Assembly (NCBI GenBank): GCA_049451635.1
Contig: JBMTVT010000048.1
Location: 1 to 15,937, forward strand
Reading direction: 5' to 3'
DNA length: 15,937 nucleotides
DNA from: JBMTVT01 sp049451635
Lineage (GTDB): Bacteria; Bacteroidota; Bacteroidia; Flavobacteriales; Flavobacteriaceae
The stretch's first letter is position 1. Every line of letters starts with the position of its first letter. A program made the translations under genes and the position numbers. Positions 1-6,501 of the stretch are shown here, piece by piece. The notes under the pieces are model-generated. The model ran no database searches and was not told the origin of the DNA. It saw nothing but the letters and a program-made list of their open reading frames with translations.

Positions 1-53
1 GAAAAATATATACATTAGAATCACTTTATCAACCATGATATAAGTGACTATGT

Positions 54-647
54 ATGATTCACCCTGATACCGAATTAAAGTTTATTAGTAATGAAATTGG
101 CTACGGTGTTGTGGCTACAAAATTCATTCCTGCGGGAACCATTACTTGGGTTAAAGATAAGTTAGACAGAGAATTTAGCCCTTCAGAGTTCCAAAACATG
201 GATCCCATTTACCAAAATATTTTAGATACTTATACCTTTAGAAGTAATAATGGTAATTTAGTTTTATGTTGGGATAATGGGCGCTATGTTAACCATAGTT
301 TTAATTCTAATTGTTTAACCACTGCCTACGATTTTGAAATAGCCATAAGGGACATAAACCCAGGTGAGCAGCTAACCGATGATTATGGCTACCTAAATAT
401 TTCAAAACCCTTCAGGGCTATGGACGAGGGCTCAAGACGTAAAGTGGTTTACCCTGACGATTTATTAAAATATTACAAGGTTTGGGATAATAAAATTAGC
501 AAGGTTTTTAAAAAAATTGCAAAAGTAGAACAACCTTTGAAGCCTATTTTAACACTTGATGTTTGGAATAAAATTTCAGCGATAATTGAAGGAAAAGAAA
601 AAATGGAATCTATTTTAAACAATTATTGCACTAACGACATAAACTAA
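54..647 (+). CDS. SET domain-containing protein, putative protein-lysine N-methyltransferase
   Basis: SET domains transfer a methyl group from S-adenosylmethionine to lysine side chains of proteins. The 197-residue product shows the SET landmarks in order: GYGVVATKFIPAGTI near residues 16-30, the cofactor-binding NHSFNSNC at 80-87 (family form NHSxxPNC), and the acidic run EIAIRDINPGEQL leading to LTDDYGY at 107-113, which holds the tyrosine expected near the active site. There is no cysteine-rich post-SET motif; the last 75 residues are lysine-rich and unassigned. There is no signal peptide, so it is probably cytosolic. An in-frame stop at 45-47 makes ATG 54 the first possible ATG start. It converges on the NUDIX gene with a 5-base gap and has no obvious partner, so the substrate cannot be inferred. 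The fold is secure and the activity is inferred. Confidence 0.85.
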   Translation: MIHPDTELKFISNEIGYGVVATKFIPAGTITWVKDKLDREFSPSEFQNMDPIYQNILDTYTFRSNNGNLVLCWDNGRYVNHSFNSNCLTTAYDFEIAIRDINPGEQLTDDYGYLNISKPFRAMDEGSRRKVVYPDDLLKYYKVWDNKISKVFKKIAKVEQPLKPILTLDVWNKISAIIEGKEKMESILNNYCTNDIN

Positions 648-652
648 AAGCT

Positions 653-1234
653 TTAAACCAATAGTTTTATATTTGCATAAGAGTTTTCAAGGGCTGCACA
701 AATTTGTTCTTTGTTTAACCATGCCACTTTTGTAATGCCTTCATTTTCCTGAGCGTACAGATTACCATTAAAATTGGTCTTCATTTCAAACCAGTAAGTT
801 ATTTTTATTTTATAACGCCCATTACGCTTAAAAATATGGTATGTAGTATCTAATGGCTTGACAATTTTTAAATTTTTCACCCCCGTTTCTTCCTCAACCT
901 CCCTAATAGCAGTATCTTCAATGGTTTCTTTTCTTTCAATTTTACCTTTTGGTAAATCCCATTTATCATTTCTGTATATGAATAGAATATCACCTTTGTC
1001 ATTATAAACCTTACCTCCACCTGCAACTACATTGGGCAATTTTTTTAAAAACTTTTTTAAAAGTTTATCTTCCTTTTTATGTATTAAACGTACTTCCTTT
1101 AAAGATGAATTATTAAGTTTTCTTATAACTTTTTTAATATTTACCGTATTAAGTAAATAGTTTTTAAAACCTGTCTCCTTCTCTACAACAGTAGTTAAAA
1201 TTATTGGTTTATCACCAACAAAAATTCTATACAT
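653..1234 (-). CDS. NUDIX hydrolase
   Basis: NUDIX enzymes hydrolyse nucleoside diphosphates linked to another moiety, using divalent metal. The complete box G-x5-E-x7-REVEEETGV lies at residues 97-119, and the catalytic REVEEE core is intact. In front of the domain sits a lysine-rich extension of about 70 residues starting MYRIFVGDKPIILT, which I cannot assign. The domain itself starts about residue 71 with AGGGKVYNDKGDILFIYR and continues through WDLPKGK into the box. The gene is divergent from pyrE across 128 bases and convergent with the SET gene. The substrate cannot be told from sequence: nucleotide sugars, dinucleoside polyphosphates and oxidised nucleotides all remain possible. No clear promoter is seen upstream; the best match on this strand, TATTTTTA, is imperfect. 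Confidence 0.92.
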   Translation of the reverse strand: MYRIFVGDKPIILTTVVEKETGFKNYLLNTVNIKKVIRKLNNSSLKEVRLIHKKEDKLLKKFLKKLPNVVAGGGKVYNDKGDILFIYRNDKWDLPKGKIERKETIEDTAIREVEEETGVKNLKIVKPLDTTYHIFKRNGRYKIKITYWFEMKTNFNGNLYAQENEGITKVAWLNKEQICAALENSYANIKLLV

Positions 1235-1349
1235 GCTAAGCTGTAATTAATCAATTCAATATGGTAAAAATATCATTTTTAGTTATAAAATTGTTGAAAA
1301 ATATTTTTTTTATTAACTATTAAGCATATCATAAAATTAAATTAATATG

Positions 1350-1357
1350 TAATTTTG
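1350..1357 (+). promoter_or_regulatory. -7 promoter box of pyrE (TAATTTTG)
   Basis: TAATTTTG matches the Bacteroidota -7 consensus TAnnTTTG exactly. It ends only five bases before the pyrE ATG at 1363, so transcription would begin at or very near the start codon. No TTTG/TTG is seen at the expected upstream distance, which weakens the call. Confidence 0.5.
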
Positions 1358-1362
1358 CTAAC

Positions 1363-2007
1363 ATGATTCTTAATAAAGACACCGCCAAAAAAACTGCTGA
1401 AGTTTTATTACAAATTAATGCTATAAAACTGAGCCCCAAAGAGCCCTTCACATGGGCATCTGGATGGAAATCACCAATTTATTGTGATAACCGTATAGTC
1501 TTATCATTCCCTACCATTCGAAATTATATTCGAGAAACTATGGGAAAACATATTGAAAAACAATTCGGCAAACCCGATGCAATTGCTGGAGTAGCTACTG
1601 GTGCGATTGGTATTGGTATGTTGGTTGCAGAATACCTTGGGCTACCCTTTATCTATGTTAGGCCAGATGCAAAAGGCCATGGCCGTAAAAACCAAATAGA
1701 AGGTTTTATTGAAAGCGGACAAAATGTAGTAGTTGTTGAAGATTTAATTAGCACTGGCAAAAGTAGCTTAAATGCAGTTAAAGCATTAAGAAATGCTGGA
1801 ATTAATGCAAAAGGTATGGTTGCCATATTTACATATGGCTTTGATGTGGCTAGTAAAAATTTTGAAGAAGAAAATGTTTTGCTTTACACTTTAAGTAATT
1901 ACGATAGTTTACTGGAAGAGGCTCTGGAAACCAATTACATTTCAGAAAAAGAATTGAAAACATTATCTGAATGGAATACCAATCCTAGTGAATGGAATGC
2001 TAATTGA
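1363..2007 (+). CDS. pyrE: Orotate phosphoribosyltransferase
   Basis: PyrE joins orotate to PRPP, giving orotidine 5'-monophosphate, the fifth step of de novo pyrimidine synthesis in the cytosol. The product is 214 residues, the usual bacterial length. Visible landmarks are FTWASGWKSPIYCDNR at 29-44 (orotate/PRPP contacts), GVATGAIGIG at 76-85, the flexible catalytic loop VRPDAKGHGRKNQIEG at 99-114, and the PRPP-binding motif VVVVEDLISTGKSS at 122-135 with its paired acidic residues. The C-terminus carries a short repeated EWNxN unit that is unlikely to matter. A consensus -7 box lies directly before the ATG, so the mRNA may be leaderless. The neighbours (NUDIX, SRPBCC, birA) are not pyrimidine genes, so the gene stands alone and not in a pyr operon. 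Confidence 0.97.
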   Translation: MILNKDTAKKTAEVLLQINAIKLSPKEPFTWASGWKSPIYCDNRIVLSFPTIRNYIRETMGKHIEKQFGKPDAIAGVATGAIGIGMLVAEYLGLPFIYVRPDAKGHGRKNQIEGFIESGQNVVVVEDLISTGKSSLNAVKALRNAGINAKGMVAIFTYGFDVASKNFEEENVLLYTLSNYDSLLEEALETNYISEKELKTLSEWNTNPSEWNAN

Positions 2008-2030
2008 TAAACAAAACGTGAAATTGTTGA

Positions 2031-2061
2031 TTTGTTTGGGCGTTAAGTCGAAATAATTTTA
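2031..2061 (+). promoter_or_regulatory. Candidate promoter of the SRPBCC gene
   Basis: TTTG at 2031-2034, a 19-base spacer and TAATTTTA at 2054-2061 fit the Bacteroidota promoter form TTTG-N19-TAnnTTTG with one mismatch in the last base. A transcript would start about 2068, leaving a leader of some 33 bases. No convincing terminator separates pyrE from this point, so read-through from pyrE is also possible. Confidence 0.4.
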
Positions 2062-2100
2062 TTCAACTTTACAAATTAACATCAAACAAATTACTACAAT

Positions 2101-2496
2101 ATGAATTTAGAATCCCCAAAAATTAGTGTCAGCAAATCACCAGATGAAGTATTTAATTTTTTATCTGACGTTAAAAATTTTGAATCTTTAATGCCTGAAA
2201 ACATCAGCAAATTTAAAGTTTTAGATGACGATAAATTTTTGTTTGCTTTAAAAGGCATGCCAGAAATAATCTTGAAAAAGAAAGAAGTAACGCCACCTAA
2301 CAAAATTGTTTTGGGAGCCGCTGGGGGGAAAATAGATTTCTCGTTAATTGGGAATATTATTAAAGTTAATGAAGCATCAAGCGAAGTACAACTAGAATTT
2401 ACAGGCGACTTTAACCCCATGATGGCCATGATGATAAAAGGGCCTATTACAAAATTTATTGAAACCCTTGCTACCAATATTCCAAACGCTATTTAG
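2101..2496 (+). CDS. SRPBCC (START/Bet v1-like) family protein
   Basis: This is a small cytosolic protein of 131 residues with the pattern of a helix-grip SRPBCC fold. It opens with a strand and the phrase SKSPDEVFNFLSDVKNFESLMP (residues 11-32), the usual 'x-Ax-VW-xL-D-xx-xx-MP' opening of these proteins, followed by alternating strands and a long C-terminal helix from about 112 to 129. Members bind hydrophobic ligands in a central cavity; no catalytic residues can be named. Methionine-rich FNPMMAMMIKGP at 104-115 begins the last helix. Its stop codon overlaps the stop codon of the convergent birA by four bases. The ligand and role are unknown. The fold is a confident call from pattern, the function is not. 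Confidence 0.8.
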   Translation: MNLESPKISVSKSPDEVFNFLSDVKNFESLMPENISKFKVLDDDKFLFALKGMPEIILKKKEVTPPNKIVLGAAGGKIDFSLIGNIIKVNEASSEVQLEFTGDFNPMMAMMIKGPITKFIETLATNIPNAI

Positions 2497-3221
2497 TACA
2501 TAAGGGTAATTTCTTTAAGGTCAAACTTTTTGATAATTTCATCTTCTAAAAGTACTTGAAGTTTTCCATATTTGGTAACCCCAATAATAAAGCCAGGAAA
2601 CATTTCACCTTCAGCATTTTTAAATGTTGAGGGTTTATTTTTTCTGAATAAATTTACTTCATATTCATTCTTTACAACATCATAGAAACCTTTTTGCAAA
2701 AGTTTTGAATATGCCTTTGTGTGTTTAATAATACCATGTAAAATTTCATCTAGATTATAGTTTACACCGGTAATATTTTTCAAAGATGATGCTTTTGGAA
2801 TGCCTTTAAATTGTGTTTGATTTACATTAAGACCAACCCCTATAATGGTAGAGTTTAGCTTATTTTTTATGACATTTTCTATTAAAATGCCACAAATTTT
2901 TTTATCTGCTGACAAAATGTCGTTAGGCCATTTAATACTTAAATCAGGTATATTTAATGTCTTTAAAGTTTTAAAAACGGCTAAAGACATAGCCATACTA
3001 ATGTAAAAAGGAAACTCAACATCATGCATACTTAAATCCTTAAACATACTAAACATAAGGTTTTTACCATCATCCGAATTCCAAACAGTACCCATTTGTC
3101 CACGCCCTTTTGTTTGATGTTTGGCAACAACTATCGTGTAATCTACAACTACTTCATTGTAAATCATTTCTCTTAAAAATGAATTTGTAGAGTCGATGGC
3201 ATTAAGTTTGATTATCTGCAT
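2493..3221 (-). CDS. birA: Biotin--[acetyl-CoA-carboxylase] ligase
   Basis: BirA activates biotin with ATP and attaches it to the carrier lysine of acetyl-CoA carboxylase and other biotin enzymes. The 242-residue protein begins almost at once with the catalytic domain: DSTNSFL at 10-16, the biotinyl-adenylate loop TKGRGQMGTVW at 37-47 (GRGxxG form), KWPNDIL at 97-103 and the KICGILIE segment at 108-115. The short C-terminal SH3-like region follows, with GFIIGVTKYGKLQV near 210-223. The N-terminal winged-helix DNA-binding domain of E. coli BirA is absent, so this is a monofunctional ligase and not a repressor of biotin genes. It is divergent from rsfS across 93 bases and convergent with the SRPBCC gene, sharing the bases TTAG at 2493-2496. 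Confidence 0.95.
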   Translation of the reverse strand: MQIIKLNAIDSTNSFLREMIYNEVVVDYTIVVAKHQTKGRGQMGTVWNSDDGKNLMFSMFKDLSMHDVEFPFYISMAMSLAVFKTLKTLNIPDLSIKWPNDILSADKKICGILIENVIKNKLNSTIIGVGLNVNQTQFKGIPKASSLKNITGVNYNLDEILHGIIKHTKAYSKLLQKGFYDVVKNEYEVNLFRKNKPSTFKNAEGEMFPGFIIGVTKYGKLQVLLEDEIIKKFDLKEITLMY

Positions 3222-3287
3222 TTGAGAGTTATTACAATACTTAAAAATCTTATGATTATTTTAAACTATAAAGAACTAAAAAAATAA

Positions 3288-3295
3288 TAACTTTG
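3288..3295 (+). promoter_or_regulatory. -7 promoter box of rsfS-ftsH (TAACTTTG)
   Basis: TAACTTTG matches TAnnTTTG exactly, 19 bases before the rsfS ATG, predicting a leader of about a dozen bases. The -33 element is not recognisable in the AT-rich sequence upstream. It lies in the shared divergent region with birA. Confidence 0.45.
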
Positions 3296-3314
3296 CACAA
3301 ATTAAATAAAATTA

Positions 3315-3686
3315 ATGGCGAAAGAAAATATAAGCGCAGACCAACTAATATCAGTAATAATAAGTGGCATTGAAGATGTTAAAGGAAAAGAAATTAATAT
3401 TTTAGATTTAAGAGATATAGAGAACACTGTTTGTGATTACTTTATAATTTGCGAGGGTACTTCAAATACGCAGGTAAACGCCATAGTTAATTCTATTCAA
3501 AAAAAAGTAAGTAAACAGCTTAAAGACAATCCTTGGCACACCGAAGGTGAAGATAATGCAGAATGGGTTTTAATAGATTATGTGAATGTAGTTGTTCATG
3601 TTTTCCAAAAACACATCAGAGAATATTATGATATTGAAAGCCTTTGGGGCGATGCAAAAACAACTGTTATAGAAACAAGTTACTAA
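3315..3686 (+). CDS. rsfS: Ribosome silencing factor RsfS
   Basis: RsfS (Iojap/YbeB family) binds ribosomal protein L14 on the large subunit and blocks joining of the 30S subunit, lowering translation when nutrients are short. The 123-residue product is of normal family length. The diagnostic run is NTVCDYFIICEGTSNTQVNA at 37-56, then WHTEGEDNAEWVLIDY at 74-89, VVVHVF at 92-97, and REYYDIESLWGDA at 102-114. The protein is cytosolic, without a signal peptide. The gene is the first of a plus-strand run and is followed nine bases later by ftsH, so the two are almost certainly cotranscribed. Confidence 0.96.
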   Translation: MAKENISADQLISVIISGIEDVKGKEINILDLRDIENTVCDYFIICEGTSNTQVNAIVNSIQKKVSKQLKDNPWHTEGEDNAEWVLIDYVNVVVHVFQKHIREYYDIESLWGDAKTTVIETSY

Positions 3687-3695
3687 AAAAATCAA

Positions 3696-5681
3696 ATGAC
3701 AAACAATAATAAAAAAAATACAAAGGAAAAGAAACCTAAATATAGTCCATACTGGATTTATGGTATATTAATAGCTGTTTTCCTGGGCTTTCAATTGTTC
3801 AGCAATGGCAGTTACCAGGATGGAAACACTACTACACCCGCAGAGTTTTTTCAATTCTTGGAAGCTGGCGATGTTCAAAAAGTGGATATCATCAAAAACA
3901 CCCGTGTTGCAAAAGTTTATTTAACTAAGGAAGCTGAGGCCAAAGAAATTCACAAAAAATCAATTCCTCAAACCTTCATACCTACAGCAACAAAATTACC
4001 CAACTATAAATTTGAATTTGGAGATCTTCAAAATTTTGAAAATAAGCTCAATGAAGCTACAAAAAACCTAAGCGTAAAGCCTGTTGTAAAATTTGATACT
4101 GAAACTAACGATTGGGGCAACCTGCTTATGGGCATTCTTCCCTTTATTTTGCTTATTGCCGTCTGGATTTTTATTATGCGTAGAATGTCTGGTGGTGGTG
4201 CTGGTGGTGCCGGTGGACAAATATTCAACATAGGAAAATCTAAAGCAAAACTTTTTGATCAAAACACCGAAGTTAAAACCACGTTTAAAGATGTAGCTGG
4301 TTTAGAAGGCGCAAAAGAAGAAGTACAAGAAATTGTTGATTTCTTAAAGTTTCCTGAAAAATACACAACTCTAGGAGGTAAAATCCCAAAAGGCGCCTTA
4401 TTAGTAGGACCTCCAGGAACAGGTAAAACCCTATTAGCAAAAGCAGTTGCCGGTGAAGCCAAAGTACCTTTTTTCTCTCTATCAGGTTCAGATTTTGTGG
4501 AAATGTTTGTTGGTGTTGGTGCTTCTCGCGTTCGAGATTTGTTCAAGCAAGCGAAAGAAAAATCACCTTCCATTATTTTTATTGATGAAATTGATGCCAT
4601 TGGTCGAGCAAGAGGTAAAAATGCCATGTCTGGAAGTAATGATGAACGTGAAAATACATTAAACCAGTTATTAACTGAAATGGATGGTTTTGGCACCAAT
4701 ACAAATGTTATTGTAATTGCAGCAACCAACAGAGCTGATATTTTAGATAAAGCCTTGATGCGTGCGGGACGTTTTGATAGACAGATTTTTGTTGATTTAC
4801 CAGATGTGCGCGAGCGTAAAGAAATATTTGAAGTGCACTTACGCCCACTTAAAAAAGCAAAAGATTTAGACCTAGATTTCTTATCCAAACAAACTCCTGG
4901 TTTTTCTGGAGCTGATATCGCCAATGTATGTAACGAAGCAGCCTTAATTGCTGCCAGAAATGGTAAAAAAGCGGTTGACAAGCAAGATTTTCTTGATGCT
5001 GTTGATAGAATCATAGGTGGGCTGGAAAAGAAAAATAAAATTGTAACGCCCTCAGAAAAACGTGCTGTAGCTTTTCATGAAGCTGGTCATGCAGTTGTAA
5101 GTTGGATGCTGGAACACGCAGCACCATTGGTTAAAGTTACCATAGTACCCCGTGGTCGCTCATTAGGTGCCGCATGGTATTTACCAGAGGAACGTTTAAT
5201 TGTTCGTCCAGAGCAAATGCTAGACGAAATGTGTGCTGCTCTTGGTGGTCGAGCTGCTGAAAAAGTAATATTTAACGAAATATCTACTGGCGCCCTTAGC
5301 GACTTAGAGAAAGTTACCAAACAGGCTAGGGCTATGGTTACCGTTTATGGCCTTAGTGATAAAATTGGTAATTTAACCTATTATGATTCATCTGGCCAAA
5401 GCGAATACGGATTTACAAAACCATATAGTGAGCAAACAGCGGAATTGATTGATAAGGAAATCTCCGGAATTATAGAGAAGCAGTACCAAAGAGCCATTAA
5501 ATTGCTAGAAGACAATAAAGATAAATTAACTGAGCTAGCAGAAGTTCTCCTTGAAAAAGAAGTGATTTTTAAAGATAACCTTGAAAAAATATTTGGGAAG
5601 CGTGCCTTTGAAAAAGAAGAAGCAGAAGACCAAAAGGAAACAAAAGAAGTAAAAACAGATGAATCTTTAGAAAACAATTAG
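3696..5681 (+). CDS. ftsH: ATP-dependent zinc metalloprotease FtsH
   Basis: FtsH is a hexameric inner-membrane AAA+ protease that extracts and degrades misassembled membrane proteins and short-lived regulators. The 661-residue product has a first membrane segment at about 18-37, a periplasmic region at 38-140, a second segment at 141-161 and a glycine-rich linker at 166-174. The AAA module follows: Walker A GPPGTGKT at 238-245, Walker B IIFIDEID at 293-300, and the second region of homology with NRADILDKALMRAGRFDRQ at 345-363. The peptidase domain has the zinc motif HEAGH at 461-465, with Asp536 in GALSDLEKVT as the likely third ligand. The acidic, lysine-rich tail after 636 is typical of FtsH. 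All catalytic residues are present. It lies nine bases after rsfS and ends 28 bases before a long palindrome that probably terminates the transcript. Confidence 0.98.
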   Translation: MTNNNKKNTKEKKPKYSPYWIYGILIAVFLGFQLFSNGSYQDGNTTTPAEFFQFLEAGDVQKVDIIKNTRVAKVYLTKEAEAKEIHKKSIPQTFIPTATKLPNYKFEFGDLQNFENKLNEATKNLSVKPVVKFDTETNDWGNLLMGILPFILLIAVWIFIMRRMSGGGAGGAGGQIFNIGKSKAKLFDQNTEVKTTFKDVAGLEGAKEEVQEIVDFLKFPEKYTTLGGKIPKGALLVGPPGTGKTLLAKAVAGEAKVPFFSLSGSDFVEMFVGVGASRVRDLFKQAKEKSPSIIFIDEIDAIGRARGKNAMSGSNDERENTLNQLLTEMDGFGTNTNVIVIAATNRADILDKALMRAGRFDRQIFVDLPDVRERKEIFEVHLRPLKKAKDLDLDFLSKQTPGFSGADIANVCNEAALIAARNGKKAVDKQDFLDAVDRIIGGLEKKNKIVTPSEKRAVAFHEAGHAVVSWMLEHAAPLVKVTIVPRGRSLGAAWYLPEERLIVRPEQMLDEMCAALGGRAAEKVIFNEISTGALSDLEKVTKQARAMVTVYGLSDKIGNLTYYDSSGQSEYGFTKPYSEQTAELIDKEISGIIEKQYQRAIKLLEDNKDKLTELAEVLLEKEVIFKDNLEKIFGKRAFEKEEAEDQKETKEVKTDESLENN

Positions 5682-5709
5682 AAAACTATATATTTGTCAA
5701 GCTTTTAGT

Positions 5710-5749
5710 AAAAAACTTAAATTAACCGTACGGTTAATTTAAGTTTTTT
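5710..5749. terminator. Perfect 40-bp palindrome, probable terminator after ftsH
   Basis: Two 20-base arms match without error around the centre between 5729 and 5730. The core is TTAACCGTACGGTTAA and the outer arms are an A-run on the left and a T-run on the right, so on either strand the hairpin ends in U's, as in an intrinsic terminator. The stem is AT-rich with few G-C pairs. The central 16 bases also resemble palindromic operators bound by TetR-family repressors, so a regulatory role is a real alternative. Confidence 0.65.
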
Positions 5750-5757
5750 TATATTTG
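5750..5757 (+). promoter_or_regulatory. Candidate -7 box before the LUD gene (TATATTTG)
   Basis: TATATTTG fits TAnnTTTG exactly and sits directly after the palindrome, 40 bases before the LUD start. A -33 element is not visible, because that position falls inside the palindrome. An identical TATATTTG lies at 5689-5696, on the other side of the palindrome. Confidence 0.35.
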
Positions 5758-5797
5758 ATAATCCTCAAAATGAATTTGGTTAATAGCTATATACTAA

Positions 5798-6406
5798 ATG
5801 AGTCTTTTTAGAAAAATTTTTGGTTCTAAATCTGAGCGTTCAGGAGAAGAATTAAAATCTGATGATAGAGGCAAATACATGCCAGAAATAAAACTACCAA
5901 TAGATGAACGGTTTACCATAAACTTTAAAGCTAATGGCGGCAAATTTTTATATTGCGGAAACTTAAACGAAATATTTGAGAATTTAGATTACATAATAGC
6001 TGAAAATAACTGGCAAGAAAAAAAAGCTTTGATACTAGATAGTAATTTGGAAGACAAGTTTAAAGGTTCAAGTTTAGTTTCCACCAAAAAAATCAGTGAA
6101 TCGACCTATTTCCTTACTACATGCGAAAATTTAATAGCAAATGATGGGTCTTTACTTATTTCATCAAAACAAATTTTTGAGAAAAAATTACCAGAGTTAC
6201 CCCTTAATTTTATTGTATTTGCCACTACAAGTCAGATTGTAGAAAATATTGGGGAAGGTTTACGTGGTATAAAATCTAAAAACCGACAAAAAATTCCAAC
6301 AAACATTACCACCATAAAACATTTTAAATCTGGTGATGAAAAAGATTTTCTAAGCTATGGCAGTAGTGCCAAAAACTTATACCTACTACTTTTAGAAGAT
6401 TTATAG
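5798..6406 (+). CDS. LUD domain-containing protein (LutC/YkgG-like)
   Basis: The 202-residue protein resembles the LUD (DUF162) family, whose best-known members LutB and LutC belong to an iron-sulfur lactate oxidation complex. Here the protein stands alone without LutA or LutB neighbours and has only one cysteine pair site of note (Cys53, Cys109), so lactate oxidation is not supported. Visible family features are the central TTCENLIANDGSLLISS at 107-123 (family form: 'a...IA-TGT-v'), the strand FIVFATTSQIVENIGEGL at 138-155, and a final GSSAKNLYLLLLED segment at 188-201. The basic, serine-rich N-terminus of about 30 residues looks disordered. There is no signal peptide. It sits between ftsH and cdsA. 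Role unknown; family call from pattern. Confidence 0.75.
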   Translation: MSLFRKIFGSKSERSGEELKSDDRGKYMPEIKLPIDERFTINFKANGGKFLYCGNLNEIFENLDYIIAENNWQEKKALILDSNLEDKFKGSSLVSTKKISESTYFLTTCENLIANDGSLLISSKQIFEKKLPELPLNFIVFATTSQIVENIGEGLRGIKSKNRQKIPTNITTIKHFKSGDEKDFLSYGSSAKNLYLLLLEDL

Positions 6407-6429
6407 AATAAAATGAGCCATAGTAAATT

Positions 6430-6501
6430 ATGACACCATCTAAAATCTTTATAAGCGAGTTACATCTGACTTTAAAAAAACCAATTAATATCATCAGATG
6501 A
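6430..6501 (+). CDS. Possible 23-codon leader ORF coupled to cdsA
   Basis: An ATG at 6430 opens a 23-codon frame beginning MTPSKIFISELHLTLKK and ending in TGA at 6499-6501, which overlaps the cdsA ATG at 6498 in the form ATGA. That arrangement is typical of translational coupling. The peptide is basic with an amphipathic look. An even shorter frame (6413-6433, six codons) overlaps its start in the same way. It may be chance in AT-rich DNA; only conservation in relatives would settle it. Confidence 0.25.
   Translation: MTPSKIFISELHLTLKKPINIIR

Noticed and set aside
1960..2004. Repeated EWNxN unit at the PyrE C-terminus, possibly a tandem duplication
   Set aside because: The two units are short and diverged, and I recall related PyrE proteins ending in a similar tryptophan-containing tail, so it is probably normal.
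2094..2477. Minus-strand open frame of 127 codons opposite the SRPBCC gene
   Set aside because: The plus-strand frame has the SRPBCC pattern, a promoter candidate and a fitting stop; the reverse frame shows no recognisable domain.
4189..4218. GGT-rich stretch in ftsH as a possible repeat tract
   Set aside because: It encodes the glycine-rich linker between the second membrane segment and the AAA domain that is usual in FtsH.
4259..5014. Long open frame of about 250 codons on the minus strand inside ftsH
   Set aside because: It lies fully opposite the conserved AAA and peptidase coding sequence, has a serine-rich low-information protein with no family pattern, and is the usual antisense mirror of a strongly conserved gene.
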